The notes: generated by a model from the sequence alone, not told the origin. A DNA stretch of 64,000 bases from Rhineura floridana (GCF_030035675.1 NC_084480.1:246747981-246811980), one strand, 5' to 3'. Positions 1 to 39,384 are shown, numbered from the stretch's first letter. Program-made: numbers and translations.

Positions 1-135
1 AAAAATGCCTGGCTGATTTTTAATTAATTTAAGAAATGTTGGCTGGCAGCCTATGATAATGCGGGGCATGCTCAGTAAGAACCAACTGTCAGAATTCTAA
101 AAGCCAGACTCACAGCTGCTAGGCTTGCCTAATCG

Positions 136-420
136 GGCCACACCCACACCAGACTTTGATTTAACTTGAGACAGTCATGGCTTCCCTCAGAGAATCCTGG
201 GAAGTGTAGTTTGTGAAGGGTGCTTGAGAGGAGACTCCTGTTCCACTGAGAGAGCTCCAGCAGCCAGACTGGTTGAACAGTCAGCCACTCTGATTGAAGG
301 TCTGTGAGGGGAACAGGGTGTCTCCTAGCAACTCTCAGCACCCTTCACCAACTACCCAGGATTCTTTGAGAGAAGCCATGACTGTCCGAAGTGAAATAAA
401 GGCCTGGTGTGGATGTGGCC
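136..420. mobile_element. Palindromic MITE inside the left foldback arm
   Basis: Ends GGCCACACCCACACCAGA and its inverse (TGGTGTGGATGTGGCC), with an internal inverted CCTGGGAAGTGTAG-type arm. The same element sits at the same place in the other half-copy and alone at 57944-58111. Confidence 0.65.
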
Positions 421-607
421 AGGGACAGCTTTGGTTTAAATTTGGGTGGGAGGCTACATGTGCCTGCTGTAGAATAAAAAGGTGGGGGAAAGCTTGAAAA
501 AGAATGATACTGTTCACAATGCTTTCCTTTTCGAAAGGAAAGGGGCTTCCTTTCTGCCCAGTGCTCACTCACCCAATCTCTTCCCCCTCCCCTCCCTGCC
601 CCTTCCC

Positions 608-805
608 TGGGTCAGTGTTGGACTATGACCTGGGAGACCAGGATTTGAATCCCCACACAGCCATGAAGCTGACTGGGTGACCTTGGGCCAGTCACTGTCT
701 CTCAGCCTCAGAGGAAGGCAATGGTGAAACCACCTCTGAATACCGTTTACCATGAAAACCCTATTCAAAGGGTCGCCATAGGTGGGGATCGACTTGAAGG
801 GAGTC
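608..805 (+). mobile_element. tRNA-derived SINE with BovB-like tail (Sauria SINE type)
   Basis: A tRNA-like B-box region (GGATTTGAATCC) is followed by a body with CTCAGAGGAAGGCAATGG and a 3' end GGTCGCCATAGG..GGGATCGACTTGAAGG. That end is the complement of the BovB 3' end seen at 23925-23965. The tRNA head is truncated. It interrupts the first tandem unit of the foldback arm. Confidence 0.75.
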
Positions 806-1575
806 CATTTCCATTTTCAAACATGATTGCATAGAAATAAATCCAATTGAACTCAAAAAGTATGCAAATGATCAAACCCTCCCTCCCCCTTCCTTTGTCC
901 CTCCATCTCCATCCCCTTCCAATACCCACTTTCCCCCTCTTCCTCCTCCCCATGGTCAGTTTTACCTATCTTAAGCATGATTGCATGGAAGTAAATACTA
1001 CTGAACTCTATAAGCATGCAAATAATCAAACCTGCCCTCCCCTCCCCCTTCCTTGCCCCTCTCCAATATGCTCCTTCCCATTTCCACTCCCCCTCCTCCT
1101 CCCCCATGGTCAGTTTTTCCTATCCTAACTAAAATTGCATAGGAATAAATCCCATTGAACTCAATAAGCATGCAAATGATCAGACCTGCTTTTCCCCTCC
1201 TTCCCCTCTCCTCTCCCTTCCTCCTCCCCTCCCCTCTTCCTTCTTCCTCCCCCCCTGCCCACTTCAGCCAGCCTTCCCTCCCTCCCCCCCTGGTCAGTTT
1301 TACCTATCCTAAGCATGATTGCACAGGAGTAAATCACACTGAATTCAATAAACATGCAAATGATAATACCTGTCCTCCCCTCCCGCCTGCTCCCCTCCCG
1401 GTCCTCCCCTCTGTGTTTCCTCCCCTCCCTCCCTCCCTCCCCCTCCCTCCCTCCCTCCCCCTCCCCCTCCTCCCCTCCCCATCCTCTGTGGTCAGTTTCA
1501 CCTATCCTAAGCATGATTGCATGGGAGTAAATCCCGTTGAACTCAATAAGCATGCAAATGATCAATCCATTCTCA
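806..1575 (+). repeat. Tandem array, five units of about 154-198 bp
   Basis: Each unit has a conserved core of about 80 bases (GGTCAGTTTTACCTATCCTA, then GCATGATTGCATGGGAGTAA, then the ATGCAAATGATCA end) and a variable C/T-rich spacer. The GATTGCAT landmark recurs near 822, 976, 1130, 1314 and 1512. Unit length changes come from the pyrimidine spacer. Confidence 0.85.
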
Positions 1576-1864
1576 GCAAACTTCCACAGGATCCCATTTC
1601 TTACCTCCCAGATTAAAAAGCAGGGAAATTCACTAATAGGCAAAAAACTTTCCTGTTTAAGAACGTACCTATAGCCCACAGCTATTTCTATCAAACTTTA
1701 AAAAGCAGGGAAATTGGGCAGCTATAGTGAATGCACCAGGGGAGCAGGAGACCTGATCTCCTCTCTGAGATATTGTACTGCCCTACAAATTTGTCAAAAT
1801 GCAAACACAATTTGGGTTGGTCTTTCACAGTCCAATCCACTTCCTGTGTAGCTTGGAAGAATTT

Positions 1865-2045
1865 CAGAGTCACACTCCCCCTGTCTCTCTCCCGACAGAG
1901 GTCATCATACAGGGTGACCAAGGCTGTTTCCATGCCAAAACCAGTCCTGAAACCCGACTGAAATGGATCCAGATAATCAGTCTCATCCAAGAGTGTCTGG
2001 AGCTGACCTGCCACCACTCGTTCAAGGACCTTCCACATTAACTTT
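1865..2045 (-). mobile_element. L2 LINE reverse transcriptase fragment
   Basis: The minus strand reads VLERVVAGQLQTLLDETDYL and DPFQSGFRTGFGMETALVTL then DDLCRERDRGS, the L2-type RT motif 1-2 region. It breaks off where module M begins. Confidence 0.75.
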
Positions 2046-2694
2046 CCACTTTAAATAAAGCAATAAAAATCCTAAATTTGCAGAAGCAGGAGCAAACATC
2101 TGATGTCTTCACCTGATTCTCCCTCAGAGTAGTTTGTCTTGGATGGTTGTGTGGAGAAAGAGAGGACAGGGCAGCTGAAGCAGGAACTTAGTTCAGGGGT
2201 GTAGCCTAAGTTGGAATCCTGCCAGAGGTTTAAAAATGATCTGGAAAACTATCTGTTATTGGGGGAAAAATCCCTCCCCTCCCACATGTACCCTATCAAA
2301 GTGTTTATTATTGATGGCATCAGAAACTTAGAAGCTGTGATCTGTCTGAGCTTTTCTTCGGAAACGGTAATTATTTTGCTTAGGTCATTTTTCTCCAGGT
2401 AGACAAGGTTTGGATGCACTGACCATGTCCTCATGTCATACTATACCACAGATTAGTTCAGTGTGAATTAGCAGGAATGAATCACTGTGAGCCTTTGGCT
2501 TGCATGCTGTTCTCCGCTCTTTGATTAACCACAGCTTGTCCACATCTTTAGTTAATCTTAATTATTTTCACTTTAAACAATCCAGCTTTAGTAACTATAG
2601 TTTGAAGTTGGCTTGTATGAAACTGACTAGATAGTGTTAAGTGGTTTGTCAGTCTGGACAATGCAACAAACTGTGGCTAGGTGAAAGCTTAGAA

Positions 2695-3625
2695 AGATAA
2701 GAGCCCAGGTGCATTGGACCAAAAGCCCATCTAGCCCAGCATTCTGTACTTGCAGTGGCCAACCAAATGCCAATGGGAAGCCCACAAGTAAGACCTGAGT
2801 GCTCGGGGACTTCTCCTGCTCATTGATCCACAGCAGCTGGTATTGCAAGACATACAGTCTGATCTTGGACATAATACAGCCATCATGGCAAGTATATATT
2901 GATAGCCTTCTCCTCTATGAATTTGTTTAAAGCCCTCCAACTTGGTGGCCATCACTACATCTTGTGGTAAACAAATTCCTGAAATACTACTTTCTTTTAC
3001 TGTCCCAAATCTCCCACCATTCAGCTTCATCAAATGACTTCTGATTCTAATATCAGAGAGAAGAAAACCTTCTTTCTATCCACTTTGTCCAGACCAAACA
3101 TATTTTTATACGCTAAAATATGTGTGTTTTATGTCTCCCTTTATAAAAACCAAAAATCGCACGCTGTAACCTTTCATCTTTGGGGATTTGCTCTAGTCCC
3201 TTGATCATTTTGGCTGCCCTTTTCAGCACCTCCAGCTCTACATACTCTTTTTGCGATTTGACAATCAGAACTGAATTCCCAGTGTGGTCACACTGTTGAT
3301 TTATAAAGGCATTATGATATTGGTAGTTTTGTTTTCAGTCTTTAATGAACCCTAGCATGGAAGCCATCCTTTTCAGGGCTGCTGCACACTGGGTTGGCAT
3401 TATCATCATGACCCCAAGATCTTTCCTGGACAGTCACAGCCATTTCAGATCCCATTCATGTAAATATAAAGTGAGGATTTTTTGCCTCAATGTGCCTCAC
3501 TTTACACTTACTTACATTAAGCTGCATTTGTCATTTTACTCCCCATTTACCCAATTTGAAGAGATCCTTTTGGAACTCCTTGCAGTCCCTTTTTCTTAAC
3601 AGTCCTGCCGGTGAGTTAAGATCTG
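2695..3625 (-). mobile_element. CR1 LINE 3' portion
   Basis: Antisense of the familiar amniote CR1 3' region: CCCATCTAGCCCAGCATTCTG, then CAATGGGAAGCCCACAAG, ATCTCCCACCATTCAGCTTC, TTTTTGCGATTTGACAATCAGAACTG-like and TTTACACTTACTTACATT blocks in the expected order over about 930 bases. Confidence 0.75.
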
Positions 3626-4666
3626 CCAGGAGGCTCTTCTTTGGAGCCTCATCACTGAAACTCATCATGTTCCTCTCCCCTGCCAAAAGGGTGACAAAAA
3701 TCTCTTCTGAAATTTGAGGAAGAGCTTGGTTTGTGGCAGTATTTGCTGACTTCAGAATGAAAAAATGCTGGTGTTTCATACTTTCTCTGTTGTAGACAAA
3801 TTAGGTACTAGGTACTTTTTTCTTTTTAGATTGTCTAAAAGTTATGATTTAGGAATATCCTATACCTAAATATTCCCCATCTAGGTATTGTTTGAAGTAA
3901 TGAAGAGTGACCTTTCAGGCATTACTTTTGTTCTTCTGATTATTTTGTGTTCTAATTAAGCTGCTGAAAAAAACTTGTTCTTGTTGGCAGCTAATTAAAA
4001 TTCATGTGATCCCTTGTGGAATGGATGTTTCCTGGGAAACTGTTAATTTTTCTTAACTTTGTGGCAATTAAATATTTTGTTCATGTCTGTGTAGAAAATA
4101 CCTAATTTACTGTTTGAATTGACTTAATATATGCAACACTCACATTTCATCCCTTCCCTACACATGCAATATCTTGTATATTCTGAAATCACTTCGTCTT
4201 AAGTACTGGATGATTACTTTCTGACATAACTTCAAACTAGCAAATTAAGATTACAGGGGCCATCTAGTTTTGAGTTGTAGACCTGCAAAGGATATAAAAG
4301 ATCATTGAAGGCAATTGGTTTAAGTGATGGGAGTACTTTTCAGAGGTTTACCCTTTTTGTGTGTGTATGAAATAATTTCATTTACTTGGATTCTAATGTG
4401 GCCCAGGTTAAACATAGACCTGGGTTTATCTGGTTGTAAATCTCAGTTTACCTTTCTAACTTGGGAAATGGGAAAACATATTATCTACCTCATAGGGTGA
4501 AGTTGAGGGGGGGGGTTAACACGTTAAAGTGCTATTTTAAGGGACTGCAACTCTACTTTTCCTTGGAGTGTTCAGACATTCTTATGGTGAGGCATAAGCT
4601 CTGCAACAAAGTTTGCAATCCGTTCTTCAGTGCTTTAGGAAACATCACTTAAAATCACACCCTCAG

Positions 4667-4795
4667 CAGTGGTGGGGAGCCTCTGGCCCTGGGTCAAGCT
4701 CACCAGGTCTCTAGGCCCTCTGGGCTGTTTGGGGCAAACCATGTCCACCTTTACCAGACCTGACATCATATATGATGTCAGGTGTGGGAAAGTTT
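4667..4795. mobile_element. hAT-like nonautonomous fragment
   Basis: Begins CAGTGGTGGGGAGCCTCTGG and shares ACCTGACATCATATATG with the copy at 5308 and ACCTGACATAATACATGACA with that at 8320. 3' part missing. Confidence 0.5.
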
Positions 4796-5307
4796 AAGCT
4801 ATTTACAGAGATGGGAGATAACCTGTTCAGTCCTATTCTGCACGTGGCATACATGAAGTGTGCGCTCTTCCGCACTCTCAGCCTTGCCTCTTTCTAAAAG
4901 CAACGATAGAGAAGGCCAATGAATCGAGAATTTGGAGCGCTGGAGTAGAGCTGAACAAGGAGGAGACCACTGAAGTGGTAATCCAGCTCTTAACAGCAGT
5001 AGCCTCTTCCGCAGGCACAGAGAGAATTTTTCTTCATTTGGACTAATACACTCTACATTGAGAAATAAATTGGGAACTGAAAAAGCAGGAAAGCTTGTAT
5101 TTCTTTTCCAAACAAGGAAGAAAAAGATGAAGAAGACTGAGTTAACCATACCACCCAATATTTTAAGTTTCTCATGTTGAGATGTTGAAATTGCCTAATT
5201 TTTAAAACAACTTTATATTCATCTAAAAACGGAAATAGTTAACCATTCAAAAATCCATGTGCATGTTTTGTTAATGTTGTTTATTCTTCTGGTTAGTTTT
5301 CTTCTTA

Positions 5308-5655
5308 AATAGGCCTCATTATGCCTACCAGGCTGTTTTGGCTAATCCGTGCCCACCTGTCCTATACCTGACATCATATATGGTAATGTAATAATAAAAT
5401 AATTAGGTGTAGGGCAGGTAAAGACAGTGTTGCACTGAAGGGGGCTTTGCAGACTTGCAGGGGAACTGCAAAGCCCATGCAGAGTGCTTTACAAGCACTG
5501 ATGGCCAGTTGATTATTGGGGTTTACCAACTCCAGTGCCATTACCCCACATGGGCAAAAATGTCATTGTGATGTCAAGTGATTGACAGGTAAGCAACCCT
5601 ACCACCGGTCAAACTTGGCCTGCAAGGTGGGGGGAGAAATAAGGATCTGGCCCAT
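5308..5655. mobile_element. hAT-like nonautonomous fragment, second copy
   Basis: Shares the CACCTGTCC..ACCTGACATCATA block, GATGTCAAGTGATTGACAG and GTCAAACTTGGCCTG with 8320-8710. The 5' end is lost. Confidence 0.5.
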
Positions 5656-6690
5656 TAGCTGGATCTGCAGTAATCCAGTCTTGAGGTTACCAATGAATGG
5701 ATCATGGTGATCAAGCTATCCCTGTCAAGGAATGGTCACAGCTGACATACCAACCAGTGGCTTCCTTGCCACTGAAGTCATTTGGGTCCAAGAGTACCCC
5801 CCAAGCTGTGTACCTGATCCTTGAGAGAGAGTGTAACCCCATCCAGAATGGGTAGATTCCCCAATTCCCAGACCTATGACTTATCCACATAGTGTACGTA
5901 TTTTCAGGATTCAGTTTCAATTTATTGGCCCTCATCCAACCCATCACTACATCCTGTCATTGGTCTAGGTCATGCATGTAGAAAAAGGGGGTAAAAGACC
6001 AGAATGCTGAAGTATTTTATAGAAAACTGGTTTTATTGCGAGATTTTTTTCAAAGAAGCCCAAACTGGTTTTATTGCAGGATATTTTCAAACAAGCCCAG
6101 CGCGTTTCATTCTGGTCTTTGACTCCCTTTTTCTACATATCGAATTGGATGCTCACCACTCTTTATCTGCTAGGTCATGCATGGCCACTCCTCACTTGGA
6201 TGTAATAGAGAAATAGAGTTGAGTGTCGTATATAGGACAAGATTTGGTTACTGTCACCACATATGTTCATCTGTGGAAGGTAGTGGTGTGGGATGATTCA
6301 AGCTGGCGTGTATATGGATTGCTGTTCTTGGGGAAACAATGTGCATCGGAAGGGAGAGAAGGAGTCTTGATGCATGCTAGTTAAGGTAGAGAAAGCTTGG
6401 GCTACTCCTCTTCCAAGAGTTTGCTTGCTGCGTCTTGTTGCATAGTTCACCATCTAAAGGCAGACCATTAAGTCCAGAGCCTAAAATTGTCTAGGTGTAC
6501 CTCTGGGCATATAAGGAGGAGTTTAGGGGTTGTTAGCTCTGCGTCATGGAAATTGTGTGGCATTCCACAGAGCATTCTATTGTCACCTGTGCTTCTTAAC
6601 AGCTAAATGTGATCTTCTCTAGAATGCAGTACCACTCATGTACTGATGATGCTCAGGTCTGTATACCACCTGAGCAGCCATCTGGCTTGA
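5655..6690 (-). mobile_element. Degraded L2-type LINE fragments
   Basis: The minus strand at 5711-5947 reads MGWMRANKLKLNPENT and LGVLLDP-like residues, the L2 RT C-terminal region also seen intact at 26229. Similar antisense LINE-like sequence seems to continue after the hairpin insertion (6184 onward), with less certainty. Confidence 0.55.
5979..6169. mobile_element. 191-bp hairpin insertion with 14-bp target duplication
   Basis: Flanked by perfect direct repeats CTAGGTCATGCATG (5965-5978 and 6170-6183). Inside, TAGAAAAAGGGGGTAAAAGA (from 5979, 28 bases) is inverted at 6108-6135 with few mismatches. Between them are two tandem 37-38-bp units starting AAACTGGTTTTATTGC (near 6025 and 6062). 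Not coding. Family not recognised. Confidence 0.75.
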
Positions 6691-7268
6691 ACCATTGTTC
6701 AGAGCCCATGGAAGCTTCCACTTTAGCTGATTCACTATTGAAGAGGCAAGCCCCCTTTTCTCTCTAAAATGTAGTCTGATGCTTCACAGCAGGGTGATTT
6801 GGGGTGGAAATGTCAAAGAAATCTCGCTACAAACTTGATTCTCCTCTTGATATGATTTGTCCATTAGATCGCAGCCGAGACCATTTCCCTGTTGTGCTAA
6901 ATTCATATAGTGATTTCAGTTAGTACATATTTAGTGTGTGTGCTTTGTTTAGTTAACCAATACCCTCTGGAATTGGACTTTATGCTGGGAAGTTTGAAAA
7001 TCCAAGAAATTCATTTTTAAAACCAAGTACGGGTGGAATATGGCATTGTATTTTGGATAGTTATCCAATAGAATAGATCTTCATTGTGATCATGAAAATG
7101 AAAGAACAGTGGCACTGGCTTACCACCACCACCAGTTAACTGCTATTGGCTATATTACATTGGTTCTATTCAAGGATGTTTGAACAGATTTTATGCTTCC
7201 CCTCCCTGCAAAGCAATAATAAGGAATGTTAATGCCAATAGTAATTTTACCTTCTTTTTCTCTTACAG

Positions 7269-34102
<26,834 letters not shown>

Positions 34103-36282
34103 CGGACAGGAAGCTTCCACTCTTCCTTTTCACAGGTTCTACACTCAGAACAAAATTGTTAGGAAGACCAGATCTTCTTCTGAAAAACCACCTGTGCCAG
34201 AGAGACTTATCCATGCCATGTAGAGTTGGTCACAGAAAAATGTTATAATCCTCAACAAATTAAGGACAAAATTAGCCAAAACTTTAAGTAACCTAGGAAG
34301 CAATCCAGTAGCAACTTCTCTTACAGAAGCTCTAATTAAATGAATTGGAGCTGGAGGTTGTCTACCTCCTGGGATTTGTGCTGAGGGGTTTGCGCTGGAC
34401 AACTGGCCTAGGTTTGGAAGTCCTTGCATTCCAGTGCTTTTGGGGTGTGTCTTTTTTTTTAGACAAGCTGAACATATTTAGCTTTGTACAAATGAGCCTA
34501 CAATAAGCACACTTTGATTTCTATAATAACATTGAGTCAGTTTCTGCAAAAAAAAATTCCCGATTTTGAATAGATTTATTCTTTTGTAGAGGGGAACCAA
34601 CTGTTTGTTGAAACAGTACTGTGTAATTATTTCAAACTGTACATAGGCAGAAATAGATATTATTTTATTCAGAGGCCAACAAAAATGGAGCTGGAAAAAA
34701 GCAAGCCTGGCTCACTCACAGCACAGCAAACCTGTTCATTTAAGCCTTTTTTGATCATTCACATGTATGTAACAAAACCTGCCCCCATATTTATGTTAAA
34801 TTGTGTGAAGATTTAGAAATTTCTATTTTTCAGCCAAATGTTTATTTTTAAACCCTTAATAATTGTGTTAGAGGCATTTTATATCTGTTTTAAATGGTAC
34901 TGTACTCTACTAGCTTTGCTGTTACAAGGTGTTTACAAATTATCACTCGTATCGCTAAAACTTAATGTTAAATATAGTGGGACTTGCATTATGGCATTCC
35001 AATCCTATGATGTCACTATTCCAGTTTTAGAACTTTTAAAGTAACGTAACAATGTACAATCTCACTTACCTTTTCTAGGTTGTCACATATTATTTTGGTG
35101 TGTTATTTTTAACAGATTGGTTTTTTTAAAAAACACACCACTTTTTGGAATAGCAGTTTTCCTAAATTCTTGGGAATTGTATAAGTTTGTAAAACTAGAG
35201 TAGTTCACCTTTTTCTTTCAGAGTAGTAACATCACCTTACTTTCACTTCTGTTAACCGCCTATAAACTCTTATTCTGGCACCCTCTGCAAAATGCTTATC
35301 TTGTCTGCACTTCACCTGACTGACTAGCTCCAACACTTTCTTGGTGTATGGAGAGGACAAATCTATTGGCCTGATCTCAGTGCTCAGCAGGTCTCCAGTG
35401 AACACATGGAGATACATATAAGCAGGGGGTTCCACATTCATCTCCAGCACTGACTGCTACTCTGTATGGGGTGATACGTATAGATCATTCCTCAGCCTGA
35501 ATAGGCCCACTCCTTGAACCGTCAAGTATGCACTATGGCTGTGAATTGGATTGTCTCTCTCACTTTTGCTGTCTGGCTACTGAAAAGCACTTCATGTCAA
35601 GTAAATCTGCTGCCTTCAAAAAATAGAGAAGTAGTTGAATATTAGGGGATGTAACAACAACTTTAATTTTTAGTAATGTCATGCTGTGAAAATGTTTCTT
35701 TAGGCTTGATTATCACATTAAATGTAGATTGTTTTGGGGAAGCCTTATTCTCAACTGGTTGACAACTTTCTGTTGTTGCATTTTGTAGACATGGGATGTT
35801 TGCTCTCATGTTTGCACATGCATGAAAACATGGCATGATAGCATATGTGTTTGGCTCACTGAAAATGGCAGGATATGCCATTCTATTTCTTGGCTTGGAG
35901 TTCAAAGACCTGTTGGGATCCTTGCAATACATTTTCATGCTATGCATAATAGGGATTGTAGAAAGGGGTATGGGGCAGGATAACCAACAATAGCAGTGCT
36001 ACAGCAAGAGACTGCAGTTGCCTTGCAACAGGGTTGTTTCACCTTTGACAGCCACACAGGAAGCCAGTGAGTATAAGACATAATGGCAGCATGTCTGTCC
36101 CTGCACATTCATAGGATATGAGGATAAGCTTTCAGTGTTGAATTCATAAACAGGAGCAACATTACTGCATCTGCAAAATTTAACAGAACTTAGCAGAGGA
36201 AATACTTCTTGAACAAGCAAGAGAGGGTAGTGAAAGCTATGTACCTGTGTGAAAGTAATTTTGGCCACTGATTGCTTATGAG

Positions 36283-36306
36283 ACACACACACACACACAC
36301 ACACAC
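36283..36306. repeat. (CA)12 microsatellite
   Basis: Uninterrupted ACACAC run within the presumed TTC39C 3' UTR. Confidence 0.9.
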
Positions 36307-39300
36307 TTTTCTGCTACCTTTTGTTAATTGGTACAATCAATTTACCTGCAATCCTTTTTTAGAGATGAACCACTAAATAAAATCAGGTCAGCATCTTAGA
36401 CTATTGTAGGATTATAAGTGTATTTTGAGTACACTTGTGCCAGTTTACATGACTTGATTACACACCAATAAATATGTGAACAAGTTAGAAAACACTTGTA
36501 CTGGAATGTTGGGGTCATAGGAGGGCCTCCTCACTAGTATCTAGATCATAAATAAAACAGTAGTGACATAATGGGCCTGTTGCTATTACAGCCATCTGCC
36601 GTTTTCAAATGCTTTAATCTTGCAAGCAAAATAATCTTGCCTTGTACATTTGACAATGGCTCAGTGCCACATCCAGCCATGTATTTCCCCCTCTCCCATT
36701 CCTCTCATGCACACATAGAAGAAACCTCTATCTTGTAAATGTCAAAGGTATTTTTATATTAGATTATGCCAGTGATGAGAATAATATACTGTATTTTATG
36801 TAATCGGAATAAGTTTTTATACTTTATAGCTCGGAGGCATGGTCTAATAGCAATAACAGAGTAAGCATCTCATGGTTTAATATATATATTAAGAATTTAC
36901 CAGGTCAGATATCTTTTTGTTTATGATGCCTTTTATTGCATTATGGCTTACATAAAAATCAAGTTGTTCACTTGAAGTATCACTTTACATTGTTTACTTT
37001 GGTGTGCTATAAATGTCATTAGTTTACAGAACCTGTACTTTAAAAATATTTCTGTTGAGTAAATTAAGAACAAGATTTGAGGGTTTTTCCCTTTTTGTAA
37101 TTACCTCTCAGTTAAGTAGCTTTCTGTTGATAAATATGCATAGTTTTTCACGGGTATCTGGATGTTTATCAAAGTGAATGATGTCATTTGTGGCCAGATT
37201 TGATGTGATACAGGTGGAGTGTTTTCCAATAGTTTTTTGTTTAATGCAGTTGCAGGGGCATTAATTTAATTGGGAGGAGGAGGTGTTTAACCTTCAGATC
37301 AATATCCTACCTGTCTGCTACATGCACACACAAACACACTGCTTTCCCCCCCCCTTGGGGGAAACAGATACTAAGTCCTGTTACCTTCCCCCCCCCATGA
37401 GTGGGAAAGCAGCAGAAATTTTGATCTGGGGAAAGAGTGAAGTACCCCTGCTGCTCTATTCAAATATGGAGCTTCACCTACCACAGCTGCATTAAAGTTT
37501 AAAAAACAATCACATCAAAATTGTTGAGAGAATTTGTGTCATGTCTACTTTGGGTCTGTAGGCCTAATTCTCTGAGGTGGTAAGCCTGTCTGGCCTCTTG
37601 TCTTTTCAATCTGCAGATGTGGACTCGCATGATTAAATGCTCCTCCATATTTAATCCATGAAATGTTCCACCTCCAAATAGAAGACTAGCTTCTCCCGGA
37701 AAAAAAAAATCTAACCTGGAATCCTTTTTCCTTATACCTAGTTTTCTTTGCACAGCCCTGGCCCTGGTTTATCACCTCAGTGAGAACTAAGCAGTTTTTT
37801 CTGAGCTGCAGGAACCTGAAAGTTCATTCTTCAATCATGTTTTAGTTTCTCCAGGTTCGGCAGATGAAGTACTTGTACAATATTTAGCTCAGAACCGATT
37901 CATCCTTGAGTAGAAATAATCAGAGTACAGAATACATATGCTGGTGTCGGTTGAATGGTATGCCTGCATTTAAATTGCTGGTTTCTCCCAAATAGAAGGG
38001 TGTAATCCTTTTCCTATAGCTTTTTCCATGTCTACTGTAGGGAAACCCAGCTATTTAATAGTACACATGCATTCACAACTGATGCACTACCATATGTCTT
38101 ATGTACTTGGGTGTGGATCTCAATTCAGCCTGTGATCAGCTCGCAGTTGTCACTTGGACAACAGCATTTCATGTGTGCTGCAAAAACATTTCCCTTGCAA
38201 AATCTGTACTTGTTTACTCTTTAAAAAAAAATGTTTTTCTTAAATTAAATTAAAAGATGTACTCGTTTTTTTCCCCCTGGAACAAACACTTTCTGTTCTG
38301 ACATGAACTTTCAATGCTTGTTTCTTATTCTCTCCATGTTTGTTTTTAAATAAAATCTGTAGAACATCATTCTGACTTGATCTCTCCATTTTAAGAATGT
38401 TATCCTGCTTTATCCCTTAACACCTGTGTAGATTACATCAATGATATTAGCAGGAGGGTTACTTGATCAAACAAATATGAAAGGAACAATTATTGCACAG
38501 CAAATGCAGCAGAATTAATTCAACAGAGAAATAATATTTAAGTTTAAAAGTCTGTAAGAGAATTAACCAAATTTGAACAAACTTTATTTGGAAATCAAAA
38601 GAAGGTTTATATTGAGAGAACATTTTGGATACCCTAGCTGAGAGGAAAGACAGTGTGCTGGGTTCATGATAGAATAGGGTAATATTCATGAATGAAATAT
38701 TATTCCAAATTCTTCACTTGTGATACATTGAGACAGGAACTTGACTGGCATGATTTACACATGATATTTCATTTGGGATACCTTTGATAAACTTTAAAGA
38801 GTATGGCTGCTGACTGTGCTTGACGTTAGGAAGGAATTTTCTTCTATAGTAAATTTGTTGGAGGCCCTGGGCTTCTTTTCAAAAATCAATTTGTTTAGGT
38901 ACTCAAAGTGGTGGTGATCTCAATAGTATATGGTTTAATCTGTGGCACAGACTTGCAGATAGAGCAGATATTCCTGTGCCTTAGCTACAGCATGAGATAA
39001 GTAAAATGCCTGACTAGAACCCAGCAATTTGGAACTCTTGGCATTAAAATAAAAAACTCCTGCATCAGCTAATTGAGTATATTAAATAATTCCAAATCTA
39101 TAAAGATATTTGCATTTGCAGGCTTTAAAAATATGCAATTACTTAATTACCTGACTGTTCGCCTTCCCAAGAGTCTACCTATATCTACTCCCACACTTGT
39201 CTTTTACATCCCCAAAAATCCTGAGTTAGAGGGAATTGGTCCACAACATTCAAAATGAGAAAATGCACAACAAAACTCCAGAATTCTGTGATGCTCAAAA

Positions 39301-39384
39301 GGTTACATGAACTTGCCATTTATGCCTGCTGTGTTTCAGGATCTCATACTTAATTTTAAGATGTACACAAGTCTGAATGTAGCA

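Larger units (their letters stand above)
1..1790 (+). mobile_element. Foldback-like element, left half-copy (arm plus central module M), cut by the window start
   Basis: Order: terminal part (1-135), an embedded palindromic MITE (136-420), a spacer (421-605), a SINE insertion (about 608-805), five tandem units (about 806-1575), then module M (about 1576-1790). The same order except the SINE recurs in reverse complement at 12086-13130, so 1-1575 is one arm of an inverted pair. No coding capacity. It starts inside the arm, since the other copy extends a little further. Family unknown. Confidence 0.7.
3626..7268 (+). other. End of TTC39C intron 1: AT-rich unique DNA with scattered repeats
   Basis: 3626-4660, 4800-5300 and 6700-7268 show no recognised exon or repeat. 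The rest is covered by the entries at 4667, 5308, 5655 and 5979. No match to TTC39C exon 1 was found. Confidence 0.5.

Noticed and set aside
806-1575. CRISPR-like array
   Set aside because: Units are long, spacers are low-complexity pyrimidine tracts, and the host is a vertebrate.
847-1694. Long open frames on both strands in the tandem array (up to 177 codons)
   Set aside because: They come from C/T-rich low-complexity repeats and have no protein-like composition.
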